From an uncultured Collinsella sp. (GTDB taxonomy: Bacteria > Actinomycetota > Coriobacteriia > Coriobacteriales > Coriobacteriaceae), in contig UQPI01000004.1 in assembly GCA_900542945.1 (NCBI GenBank), forward strand, positions 1 to 64,000: DNA of 64,000 nucleotides, written 5' to 3'. How positions within the stretch are numbered: the stretch's first letter is position 1; each line of letters opens with the position of its first letter. A program made the translations under genes and the position numbers. This document shows, piece by piece, positions 7,995 to 16,476 of this stretch. The notes beneath the pieces are model-generated. The model had not been told where the DNA came from. It made no database searches and saw only the letters and a program-made list of their open reading frames with translations.

Positions 7995-10737
7995 ATGGAC
8001 AAGACCACACAGGACAGCTTGGCAAAGAAACCCGTCGACATGAGGGACAGGATTCTCGAGCATCTCGAGGCCCTCACCTCTGCCGTCTCGCTCGACGACC
8101 TTGCCCGTCTGTCCACCTCCGACATCGCCGAGACGCTCATCATCTCCAGGAGCCTGGCGAGCCAGTACCTCAACGACCTTGTTCGCGCCGGTCTTGTGGT
8201 TAAGGTGGCGGGCAGGCCTGTACGTTATTTTCATCGCCGCGCGTTCCAGAAGCGTTTTCAGGTAAAGCTCTCTGCAAGCGAGTACGCTTCGCTCGCCGAC
8301 CTCATCCAGGCGACGGGAATCGCCGATCACCGCGACTTCGCGCGTGCCGTGGGCTTCGACATGAGCCTCAGCTCCGTTGTCGAGCAGTGCAAGGCTGCGG
8401 TTCAGTACCCTCCGTTTGGCCTGCCCATCCTCTTGAGCGGCGGCGTGGGTGTCGGTAAGTCTTTCCTTTCTCGCCTTGTGTACGAGTACGGCAAGAACCA
8501 GGGCTTGCTGTCCCGCGACTCCTCCTATGTGCGCATCGACTGCGCCGGGGTCCCGGACGCCGCCTCGTTCAACGGGCTTCTTGACGAGTCGATCGCGAAA
8601 GCGCGCGGGGGGTGTGGTCTTTGTCAACGGCATCGAGGCACTCTCTCCCTCTGCGATGGAGCACTGCCTTGCGACGGCCCTCGGGCTCGATGCCTCCCAG
8701 GATGCGCCGCGCGCTCGCCTCGTTCTTTCGACGACGCTTTCCGCCGATGACCTGAAGGTTTCCTCGGCCTACAGCAAAATGCCCATCTGTGCCCGCGTCC
8801 CCTCACTCAAGGAGCGGACCCCCGAGGAGCGCGAGGATCTCATCTTGAGCTTCCTGCGCAGCGAGGGGTGCCGAATCGGTTCTGATGTGAAGATCAGCCG
8901 CGGCGCATACCGTTGCCTCGTGAACGCGGACTTTTCCGATAACATCGCCGGCTTGCGCGCCTGCGTGACGAACTGCTGTGCCAAAGCGTTCCTCAATCGC
9001 GAGGGCGACTACGTCGTCGTTCGCCCGTATCTTCTTCCCAGCGGGCTCCTCTCCTCCGCGCAGATCGATCAACAGCCCGACGATGGCGTTCTGATCGACG
9101 CGTCTCTGGATGCCGCCGAGAGCACAGGGCCGGTCGAGCAGGCGCTCGATGCCCTGTGCTCCCTCGATGAGCGATTCTGCGCCGGGGAGCTCTCTGTCTC
9201 CGAGCTTGTCTCGCAAGCTGTCTCCGCTGTGCGCGGCGTTGAGGATCACTTGATCTTCGACCACGGCGTCGCCTCCTCGAGGTCGCGCGCCTTCGAGCGC
9301 GTCGTGGGCGCGGTCCTTGCCGACGCAGGCTCTTCTTATGGCATCGAGCTTTCGAGGAAGGTCGCTTTTCTACTGGCCCAGGAGATTTGCCTGCAGTTGT
9401 GGCCGGGTATCGGCCTGGCTAGGCGAAAGTCTGCCTGTGCGGAGCAAATCTCCCATCTCCTCGGTGCCGTGACCTCCGAATTGCCGTTTGCCTCGAGTGT
9501 CTCCGATCAGGTCGCCGCAGACGTGGAAGGGGCGCTGGGAATCTCGCTCGATCACTTCACGAAGACGCTTCTGACGCTGTGCGTCGCATCGGAGTCTCGC
9601 GATGCGAAGGCCCTTCGGACGCTCTGCGTCATCTTGTCCCACGGCTACTCAACGGCGACGAGCATCGCCGACGCGGCGAACCGTATGCTCGGCATGCATG
9701 TGTACGAGGCTGTCGACATGCCCTACGACCAGCAGCTGAAGGACATCGTCGGTCCGCTCCAGCGCCTCGTCGACCGCCATTCCTACTGCACCGGGGTCGT
9801 GTTCCTCGTCGATATGGGCTCCTTGGAGGAGGCCTATAAGGCCCTCGAGAACGTTACCGACTCCACTATCGGCGTGGTGAACAACGTCTCTACCGGTCTT
9901 GCGCTCGAGATCGGGGTCGGGCTGCTCGGCGGCAAGTCCATCGCCGAGGTTCTTGGCGATGCGACCGCCGCGTGCGTGACGCACTGCAAGGTGATCGAGC
10001 GCGTCAACCGTGAGGACGCCATCGTCTTCTGCTCCGAGTCCGGGGTCGACGCCGCGGAGAGGATACGCCAGCTCGTCTCGCAGAGCCTCCCGCGCACCAT
10101 AGGCGCGCGCCTGCTCACGAGGCCCTTCAAGCAGCTCGTCGCGAACGGGTCGAACGACGCCGTTTTCTCCGAGCACCGCGTCTGCGCCGTCATCGGCACG
10201 GGAGACCCCGGGGTCGCCTCCGTCCCCTTCGTCGCCCTCGAGGACATCATGTCGACGGCGTCCGCCTCTAAGGTTGATGCCGTGTTCGGCAGGTGGCTTG
10301 ACGCTTCCGAGCTCTCTTCTTTCCACGAGAAGCTGCTCTCGAACATGACGCTGCAGAACGTCATCCGCTCCATCACCATCCTCGACCCGGAGCGGCTATT
10401 CCATGAGATCGAGAGCGCCGTGCACGAGCTTCAGCGCAGGACAGGCGAGAAGATCGGCAGCAACGCCATCATTGGGCTCTACGTTCACCTCTGCTGTCTC
10501 GTCGAGCGCCTTGTTACCAGAAACCCCATTGAGACCTACGTTGGCCAGGACCGCTTCGAGGAGGAACGCGCCGATTTCATCGAGTCCTTCAGGCAGAGCT
10601 TCTCGAGCATCTCGACGCGCTATCGCGTAGAGGTTCCCGTAAGCGAGATCGCATATGTCTTCGACTACATAAGCGTGAGCGCCGCCCCGGCGCGAGAAGA
10701 GCGCCTCGGCTCCTCGGACCTCCTGCTCGACGAGTGA
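7995..10737 (+). pseudogene. LevR-like PTS-regulated transcription activator, frameshifted
   Basis: The frame opens at ATG 7995 behind GAGGAGG and, with one frame correction, would give 913 residues. The order is an N-terminal winged helix (about 15-75), an AAA-type P-loop (GGVGVGKS, 149-156), a PRD (about 385-475), an EIIA-Man-like domain (HGYSTATS with His549 and a VDMGSLEEA segment), and a C-terminal PRD (LYVHLCCLVERL, His831). LevR-type proteins activate mannose-family PTS operons, and one follows directly. The frame breaks in a run of six Gs at 8607-8612; five Gs would restore it. The Walker B position reads FVNGIE instead of an acidic pair, and no GAFTGA loop is visible, so sigma-54 activation is doubtful even if the frame is intact. 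Confidence 0.8.
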
Positions 10738-10860
10738 CCTTCCCCGCGCCGCCGCAAGCTGACCGCGCGTCCTCAATAATCCGATAACCCCTTGCCCGGC
10801 GCGAATCCGGATAGCGCCGAGGCAGTACCGAACGTAAAACTTCATTTGATAGGAGCAAAC

Positions 10861-11334
10861 ATGAGTGTTGTTATGGCACGAATCGACAATCGCCTGCTTC
10901 ACGGCATCATCGTGACGCAGTGGGCCCCGGTGTCGGGCGCGACCCGAGTCATGGTCATCGACGACAAGGTCGCCGGCGACGAGGTCCTGAAGTCCACCAT
11001 GAGGATGGCGCGCCCCGCGGGCATGGCCGTTTCGATCATCTCCGAGCAGACCGCGCTCAAGAACTTCGCCGCGGGCAAGTACGACCGCGAGAAGGTCTTC
11101 GTCATCGCCAAGGAGCCCGAGACGATGCTTCGCCTGGTCGAGTCGGGCGTCGAGCTCCCGTCGCTGGTCGTCGGCGGCTCGCTCGTCAAGGAGGACGGCA
11201 TCCAGCTCACCCAGCGCGCCTACGCCTCCGCCGAGAACGTCCAGAGCTACAAGGCGCTCATCGCCCGTGGCGTCAAGGTGACGGCCCAGTTCGTGCCCGC
11301 CGACAAGCCCGTCTCCGTCGCAGACCTCATCTAA
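10861..11334 (+). CDS. PTS mannose/fructose/sorbose-family EIIB
   Basis: This cytosolic subunit takes phosphate from EIIA and passes it to the incoming sugar. The product is 157 residues. His14 in RIDNRLLHGIIVTQW is the phosphorylation site. ATG 10861 follows ATAGGAGC. It is the first gene of EIIB-EIIC-EIID-EIIA-GH172-kinase and lies 123 nt after the regulator, with no clear -24/-12 promoter between them. Substrate cannot be read from sequence; the neighbours suggest a fructose-containing saccharide. Confidence 0.93.
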   Translation: MSVVMARIDNRLLHGIIVTQWAPVSGATRVMVIDDKVAGDEVLKSTMRMARPAGMAVSIISEQTALKNFAAGKYDREKVFVIAKEPETMLRLVESGVELPSLVVGGSLVKEDGIQLTQRAYASAENVQSYKALIARGVKVTAQFVPADKPVSVADLI

Positions 11335-11343
11335 GGGGGAAAT

Positions 11344-12129
11344 ATGGTCAACTTCACTATCCTGCAGGTCGTCCTTTTGACCCTGCTGGCCTTCATCAAG
11401 CACGTGGACTACTACGGCATCCCGATGATCTTCGTCAATTACGCCGTTTTCTGGGGCCTCATCACCGGAGTCGTCATGGGCGACTGGAAGACCGGCCTTG
11501 TCATCGGCGGCACCATTCAGCTCATGCAGCTCGGCGTCGCGGGCTTCGGCGGCTCCTCCATTCCCGACTACGGCACGATGGCCATCATCGCCACCGCCTA
11601 CGGCGTGACCCTGGGCTCCGACACGGGCCTCGCCATCGGCCTGCCGGTCGGCATGCTCGGCATCCAGCTCGACGTCGTCGCCAAGATCCTCAACGGCTTT
11701 GTCGTCGAGAAGTCCCAGCAGTTCTGCAACGAGGGTAAGTTCAATCAGATGAACGCCATCCTGTGGGTCTGCCCCGCGCTCTTCGGCCTGTGCGCCGCCC
11801 TGCCCGTCTTTGTCTCCGTGACGCTCGGCCAGCCCGCCGTCAACTGGCTCCTCGAGGTCATGCCCCAGTGGTTCCTCTCCGGCCTCACCCTCGCCGGCAA
11901 GATGCTCCCGGCCGTCGGTATCGCCATGCTGCTCCGCTACATGCCAACCGCCAAGTACTTCCAGTACCTGCTCGCCGGCTTCTTCCTCTCGGCCTTCCTG
12001 AACGTGCCCATCATCGGCGCCGCCATCGTCGGCGTTGCCCTCGCGATTGCGTTCTACCAGCGTGCCGAGAGGGACACCGAGCTCGCCGCCCACGCTTCCG
12101 CAGACGCCTTCATCGGAGAGGATGAGTAA
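11344..12129 (+). CDS. PTS mannose-family EIIC permease
   Basis: EIIC is one of the two membrane subunits of the Man-family transporter. The 261-residue protein is hydrophobic, with multiple predicted membrane helices and the family segment GGTIQLMQLGVAGFGGSSIPD (around residues 57-77). It starts 9 nt after EIIB behind AAGGGGG and ends 2 nt before EIID. Confidence 0.92.
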   Translation: MVNFTILQVVLLTLLAFIKHVDYYGIPMIFVNYAVFWGLITGVVMGDWKTGLVIGGTIQLMQLGVAGFGGSSIPDYGTMAIIATAYGVTLGSDTGLAIGLPVGMLGIQLDVVAKILNGFVVEKSQQFCNEGKFNQMNAILWVCPALFGLCAALPVFVSVTLGQPAVNWLLEVMPQWFLSGLTLAGKMLPAVGIAMLLRYMPTAKYFQYLLAGFFLSAFLNVPIIGAAIVGVALAIAFYQRAERDTELAAHASADAFIGEDE

Positions 12130-12131
12130 CC

Positions 12132-12965
12132 ATGGAAAACGAGAACATCACCGCCGTCGCCGAGGGCAAGCCCTCCGGCTACAAGGTCACCAAGAAGGAC
12201 CTGCGCAACGCGAACTGGCGCTGGCTCATGAGCGTGTGCACCTTCAACTACCAGACCCAGCAGGGCGCCTCAGTCGCCTACGCCCTCTCGCCGGTCCTGA
12301 GGAAGATCTACACGAACGACGAGGACTATAAGCAAGCGCTCAATAACCACTTCCGCTACTACAACACCCAGCCTTGGCTCGCCGCCATCATCCTTGGCGC
12401 CTGCGTGGCCATGGAGGAGCGCGACGGCCTAGCGGCGGCGGACGCCGTCCAAGACCTGAAGATCGGCACCATGGGACCGCTCGCCGGCGTCGGCGACTCC
12501 CTGCTCATGACCATGATCCCGACCATCATGGGCTCCATCGCCGCCTACATGGCCATCGAGGGCAACCCCGTGGGAGCCGGCATCTGGTTCGCGCTCATCC
12601 TGGCCATCTTCTGGGTCCGCATGCACGCCCTCGAGTTCGGCTACAAGCAGGGCGTGAAGCTCGTCACCGACTTCAGCGAGAAGCTTCCCAACCTCACTGC
12701 CGCCGCCTCCGTGCTCGGCCTCACCGTGGTCGGCTGCCTCATCGCCTCGGTCATCGGCGTCACCTGCCCGATTAGCTTCAGCTTCGGTGACGTCGCGATG
12801 GAGATTCAGCCGCTGCTCGACAAGATCCTGCCTGCCATGATCCCCGCCGCCATCACGGGAAGCGCGTATTACCTTCTTAGCAAGAAGAACGCGAGCATGA
12901 CGGCCCTCATCCTCGTGGTGATCGTCCTCGCGATGGTCGCCTCCGCCGCCGGCATCCTCGCCTAG
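12132..12965 (+). CDS. PTS mannose-family EIID permease
   Basis: EIID pairs with EIIC in the membrane. The 277-residue product shows the typical soluble N-terminal stretch (TKKDLRNANWRWLM, FNYQTQQGASVAYAL), then MEERDG and IGTMGPLAGVGDSLL, and C-terminal hydrophobic helices. It is packed into the operon with the EIIC gene 2 nt upstream and EIIA 26 nt downstream. Confidence 0.92.
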   Translation: MENENITAVAEGKPSGYKVTKKDLRNANWRWLMSVCTFNYQTQQGASVAYALSPVLRKIYTNDEDYKQALNNHFRYYNTQPWLAAIILGACVAMEERDGLAAADAVQDLKIGTMGPLAGVGDSLLMTMIPTIMGSIAAYMAIEGNPVGAGIWFALILAIFWVRMHALEFGYKQGVKLVTDFSEKLPNLTAAASVLGLTVVGCLIASVIGVTCPISFSFGDVAMEIQPLLDKILPAMIPAAITGSAYYLLSKKNASMTALILVVIVLAMVASAAGILA

Positions 12966-12991
12966 CTTCGACCCAAGAGATTGGTGAATCA

Positions 12992-13390
12992 ATGAGAAAG
13001 ATAGTTGTGGCGAGCCATTCCCTTCTCGCCCAGGGCTTCAAGGACACCCTCGAGTTCCTTACGGGTAAGGGCGACGCCGTCAACGCCGTGTGCGCCTACG
13101 TGAACGACAACGGCGAGGGGCTCGACGCGGCGGTCGAGGCGGCTCTTTCGGGCACTGACGAGGTCGTCGTCCTCACCGACGCGTTCGGCGGCAGCGTGAA
13201 CCAGCGCTTTTCCCGCTTCGCCTCCGACCGGATCCACGTGATCGCGGGTGTCAACCTCCCGCTCGCCATGACGGTCGCGCTCGCGCGCCCCGACGAGAAA
13301 CTCGACTTCGACGCCCTCGTCAACGAGGCGCGCCAGCAGATCATCTACGTGAACGGTGCCAGTTCCGCCGAGTGCGACGACGACGAATAG
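12992..13390 (+). CDS. PTS mannose-family EIIA
   Basis: EIIA receives phosphate from HPr. The 132-residue product has the N-terminal phospho-acceptor pattern IVVASHSLLAQG, with His9 as the likely phosphorylated residue. It is a stand-alone subunit encoded last in the PTS block, 12 nt before the GH172 gene. The upstream LevR-like regulator also carries an EIIA-like domain. Confidence 0.9.
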   Translation: MRKIVVASHSLLAQGFKDTLEFLTGKGDAVNAVCAYVNDNGEGLDAAVEAALSGTDEVVVLTDAFGGSVNQRFSRFASDRIHVIAGVNLPLAMTVALARPDEKLDFDALVNEARQQIIYVNGASSAECDDDE

Positions 13391-13402
13391 AGGAGGTCGA
13401 CG

Positions 13403-14527
13403 ATGAGAGAGTTCCTTAAGGACGTGTGGATGCACGGCGGTGAGGAAAGCCGCGCCATCACCCCCGAGAACATCACGGGCGAGAAGGGCCGCGCCGCCAT
13501 GTCGGCCAGCCACCTCGGCGTCGGCCGCAAGGGCTCGTGCTGCGTGCCCCTTGAGTCCGGCGAGACCATCACGCTCGCGGACATCGAGGGCCCCGGCATC
13601 ATCCGCCACATCTGGATGACCGTCCCCGACAAGACCGCCGCCGGCAGCTTCGTCATGCGCGACCTCGTGCTGCGCTTCTACTGGGACGACGAGGAGACCC
13701 CCTCGGTCGAGTGCCCTGTCGGCGACTTCTTCTGCAACGGCTTCGGTGAGCGCGCCATCGTCAACTCGATGCCCATCTGCGTGAACCCGACGGGTGGCAT
13801 GAACTGCTACTTCGAGATGCCCTTCAGGAAGCACGCCAAGGTCACGCTTACGAGCGAGCACCCCGGGTTCATTAAGTACATCTTCTACACGTTCAACTAC
13901 GCGCTCACCGACGTGCCGGACGACGCCATGTACTTCCACGCCCGCTTTAACCGCGAGCGCAGCACCCGCAGGGGCGTCGACTACACCGTGCTCGACGGCG
14001 TGCGCGGCAAGGGCTACTACGTCGGCACCTACATGGCCCTGTGCGCCCTGGAGCGCTATTGGTGGGGCGAGGGTGAGATGAAGTTCTTCCTCGACGGCGA
14101 CGAGGAGTTCCCCACGGTCACCTCGACGGGAGCCGAGGACTACTTCGGCGGTGCCTGGGCCTTCCTCGACAGGCCGCCCCACGCGCTGCCCGAGGCGCAG
14201 TGCTTCAACACGCTGTTCGCCGGCTACCCGTACCGCTCGACGCGCGACGCCACGCGCGACCGCTTCAGCGCGGGCAAGCCGAACCCGAACCCGATGCTCG
14301 CGACCAACGACGACGCGCTTCCCAGGCACGGCCTCTACAGGTGGCACCTTCCCGATCCGATCTCGTTCAAGGAGGACCTGCGCGTGACGTTCCAGGACCT
14401 CGGCAACGACGACATCAAGCTCTACGAGCGCGAGGACGACATCTCCACCGTCGCCTACTGGTACCAAAGCGAGCCGCACGCCGTGCTCGCCCCGTTTGCC
14501 GCAAGGCAGGACCGCGTGCCCAGGTAG
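13403..14527 (+). CDS. Glycoside hydrolase family 172 (DUF2961) protein
   Basis: GH172 was founded on a difructose dianhydride I synthase/hydrolase and includes alpha-fructofuranosidase and arabinofuranosidase activities. The 374-residue protein shows the family hallmarks: GIIRHIWMT (beta-strand core), RFYWDDEETPSVECPVGDFF and STGAEDYFGGAW, where Glu245 is a likely catalytic residue. There is no signal peptide, so it should act in the cytoplasm on PTS-imported, probably phosphorylated, sugar. It starts 12 nt after EIIA behind GAGGAGG. Beside a fructokinase-like gene, a fructose disaccharide or difructose anhydride is the most economical substrate guess. Confidence 0.85.
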   Translation: MREFLKDVWMHGGEESRAITPENITGEKGRAAMSASHLGVGRKGSCCVPLESGETITLADIEGPGIIRHIWMTVPDKTAAGSFVMRDLVLRFYWDDEETPSVECPVGDFFCNGFGERAIVNSMPICVNPTGGMNCYFEMPFRKHAKVTLTSEHPGFIKYIFYTFNYALTDVPDDAMYFHARFNRERSTRRGVDYTVLDGVRGKGYYVGTYMALCALERYWWGEGEMKFFLDGDEEFPTVTSTGAEDYFGGAWAFLDRPPHALPEAQCFNTLFAGYPYRSTRDATRDRFSAGKPNPNPMLATNDDALPRHGLYRWHLPDPISFKEDLRVTFQDLGNDDIKLYEREDDISTVAYWYQSEPHAVLAPFAARQDRVPR

Positions 14528-14606
14528 GGTCGCCTCGAAACAAGCCAACGTTATGGGCACCCGCGGTTGACCATGACTGCGGGCGTCTCTTTGTAAGGAG
14601 GATCAC

Positions 14607-15491
14607 ATGAGCGAAAAGCAAATGAGGCTCGGCGCCCTCGAGGCCGGCGGGACCAAGATGGTCTGTGCCGTGGTGTCCGGCGACGGCGAGGTCCTCGACC
14701 GTATGGAGACCCCGACGCTTACGCCCGCCGAGACCGTCCCGCAAATGGTCGAGTGGTTCACCGCCCGCGATGTGGACGCGTTGGGCATCGGCGCCTTCGG
14801 ACCGACCTGCGTCGACCCCAACGACGAGCGCTACGGCTCCATCCTCCAGACGCCCAAGCTCGCGTGGCGAGGCTATGGTCTTCGCGCCGCGTTCGCCGAC
14901 GCCCTCGGGATTCCGGTGGCCTACGACACGGACGTGAACGTTGCCTGCCTCGGCGAAGTGGTCTTCGGCTGCTGCAAGGGGCTCGAGGACGCCGTCTACG
15001 TTACCATCGGCACCGGCGTGGGCGCGGGCGTCATGTGCGCGGGCAGGCTCCTTCACGGCATGCTGCACCCCGAGGCCGGCCACATGCTGGTAAGGACCCG
15101 CCCCACCGAGGAGGGACGCTGCGTCTGCCCGAGCCATGCGAGCTGTCTCGAGGGCCTCGCCTCCGGCCCCGCCATTGCCGCGCGCTGGGGAAAGCCCGCG
15201 GCCGAGCTCGCGGACAACGATGAGGTGTGGGCGCTCGAGGGGGATTATCTGGGGCAGATGTGCGCGAACCTCGTGCTCATGTACTCGCCTTGCCGCATCG
15301 TCCTCGGCGGCGGCGTGATGCACCAGGAGCAGCTCTACGGCATCGTCCGCAAGAAGACCCTCGAATATCTGGGTGGCTACATCCAGACCGCCGAGCTTAA
15401 GGACATGGAGAGCTACATCTGCGCCCCGGGCTGCGGCGGCGACCAAGGAATCCTCGGCGCGGCCGAGCTGGCAAGAAGGACGCTCGCGTAA
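14607..15491 (+). CDS. ROK-family fructokinase-like sugar kinase
   Basis: The 294-residue protein has the ROK phosphate-binding motif EAGGTK near the N-terminus, GIGAFGP, GTGVGAG, and a zinc site with GH followed by CVCPSHASCLEGLASGP. This pattern is typical of bacterial ROK fructokinases. It would phosphorylate free fructose or a related hexose released by the GH172 enzyme. AAGGAGG lies 8 nt upstream. A weak hairpin in the 79-nt gap before it may tune expression. The operon ends at the terminator at 15524. Confidence 0.85.
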   Translation: MSEKQMRLGALEAGGTKMVCAVVSGDGEVLDRMETPTLTPAETVPQMVEWFTARDVDALGIGAFGPTCVDPNDERYGSILQTPKLAWRGYGLRAAFADALGIPVAYDTDVNVACLGEVVFGCCKGLEDAVYVTIGTGVGAGVMCAGRLLHGMLHPEAGHMLVRTRPTEEGRCVCPSHASCLEGLASGPAIAARWGKPAAELADNDEVWALEGDYLGQMCANLVLMYSPCRIVLGGGVMHQEQLYGIVRKKTLEYLGGYIQTAELKDMESYICAPGCGGDQGILGAAELARRTLA

Positions 15492-15523
15492 CTTGCGCTC
15501 TCTCCGCCATACAACACGTTAAG

Positions 15524-15573
15524 AAAAGACGAGCGCTTCTTGCCAATTGGGCGGCAAGAAGCGCTCGTCTTTT
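15524..15573. terminator. Bidirectional terminator with 21-bp stem
   Basis: Positions 15524-15544 and 15553-15573 are perfect complements, starting in AAAA and ending in TTTT. It can stop both the sugar operon on the plus strand and the convergent degV remnant on the minus strand. Confidence 0.9.
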
Positions 15574-15607
15574 GCATTTGTTTTTGGGGCAGGACGCCCC
15601 GCCTCCG

Positions 15608-15893
15608 CTAGAGTCCCTGGACCGCCACACCCACGAGGTTTGGACCGGTGTGGACAAGAAGCGCGGGGCTGATGTCGGAGCGGACGACTTCCACCGCGTT
15701 GGCCACGCGCTCGCGCAGGGCCTGCTCCATGCGGTCGTAGAGGTCGGCGTAGGCCGAGGTGCAGCTTACGGCAAAGCGCACCTTGGGGTGCTTCTCGACG
15801 ATGGTGGCGATGAGCTTGACCTCGGTGCGGTGCGGTACTTGCACAGCCATTTCGTGTGCGCGAGGCTGTTGGCTTTCTGGGCCACAGCAATCA
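15608..15893 (-). pseudogene. DegV-family C-terminal fragment
   Basis: The minus-strand frame encodes about 95 residues resembling the C-terminal lobe of DegV fatty-acid-binding proteins: VEKHPKVRFAVSCTSAYADL, then VEVVRSDISPALLVHTGPN. The normal protein is about 280 residues. The frame is open upstream of Met15850 but runs into a palindrome at 15894, so the 5' two thirds are missing. It is probably a relic of an insertion or deletion, and a short independent product is unlikely. Confidence 0.65.
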
Positions 15894-15947
15894 CCTTCCC
15901 CCTAGCATGATGACCTGAACAATCCTCATGCTAGGGGGAAGGTTTTT
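15894..15947 (+). terminator. 17-bp perfect hairpin with T-run
   Basis: CCTTCCCCCTAGCATGA (15894-15910) pairs with TCATGCTAGGGGGAAGG (15926-15942), followed by five Ts. It looks like an intrinsic terminator, but no plus-strand gene lies immediately upstream. It may have arrived with mobile DNA that truncated the degV fragment. Confidence 0.6.
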
Positions 15948-15969
15948 GTCGCGTAGCGGAAATTGGCCT

Positions 15970-16266
15970 CCACCCGCTGAGCGGGTGGCTTTCTATGCCG
16001 CGCGTGCCGCGCGGCACGGACTAAAGTCCACGAATAAAAACGAGGAAGGCCACGTCCGGCCTCCCTCGCAAAGGGTCTCTGATTACTCCCACTCATTGGG
16101 GACAGACTTAAATGAGTACTCTTGAAATGCCGGCGCCTGGGGACGTTCTTTTTCTGTCTGCAGTTTGGAACGTTCCTTTTCTGTCGGCAGTTTGGGACGG
16201 TCCTTAGAGCTGCAGCGCGCCATGAGCGACGAGGCGAAGCGGATCATCCTGTCTTTTGAGTTCTAA
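15970..16266. repeat. Cluster of small hairpins and mobile-element debris
   Basis: Successive hairpins are CCACCCGC/GCGGGTGG (15970-15988), CGTGCC/GGCACG (about 16003-16018) and GGACT/AGTCC (16018-16029). Such strings resemble IS200/IS605-type ends. A GGGGACAGACTT phrase (about 16097-16108) and two imperfect 27-bp repeats (about 16141-16193) follow, then a 14-codon open frame at 16222-16266. I see no intact gene here. Confidence 0.4.
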
Positions 16267-16392
16267 GCATAAGCCCCTGTCTCTGAGCAATGACCGGTTC
16301 GCATTTGTGCGTATTTGCGTGCGTGGGATTGCGTGAATATGCGTTTAGATGCGCCGTTTACGGGACAAAAATGACCGTTTAGCGGTGAGATA

Positions 16393-16426
16393 CGCACAAA
16401 CACGCACAGACGCGCGTGTTTGTGCG
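16393..16426 (+). promoter_or_regulatory. 13-bp inverted repeat, likely operator
   Basis: CGCACAAACACGC (16393-16405) and GCGTGTTTGTGCG (16414-16426) are perfect reverse complements with an 8-nt spacer. TATAGA at 16429-16434 is a possible -10 box. Related TTTGTGCG and TTTGCG words occur just upstream near 16303-16318. The site precedes the oxidoreductase and the DeoR-type regulator, so autoregulation by the latter is the simplest reading. Confidence 0.55.
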
Positions 16427-16476
16427 AATATAGAGCTATCCGAAATGCAAGACGTTCTATGACACAGGAGGCACAT

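Noticed and set aside
8607..8612. Programmed ribosomal frameshift at the G6 run.
   Set aside because: A +1 shift at poly-G without a slow codon or stimulatory structure is not a known pattern. An indel or phase variation is simpler.
10741..10860. Sigma-54 promoter expected before the PTS operon.
   Set aside because: No TGGC-N8-TTGC-like -24/-12 pair is present in the interval.
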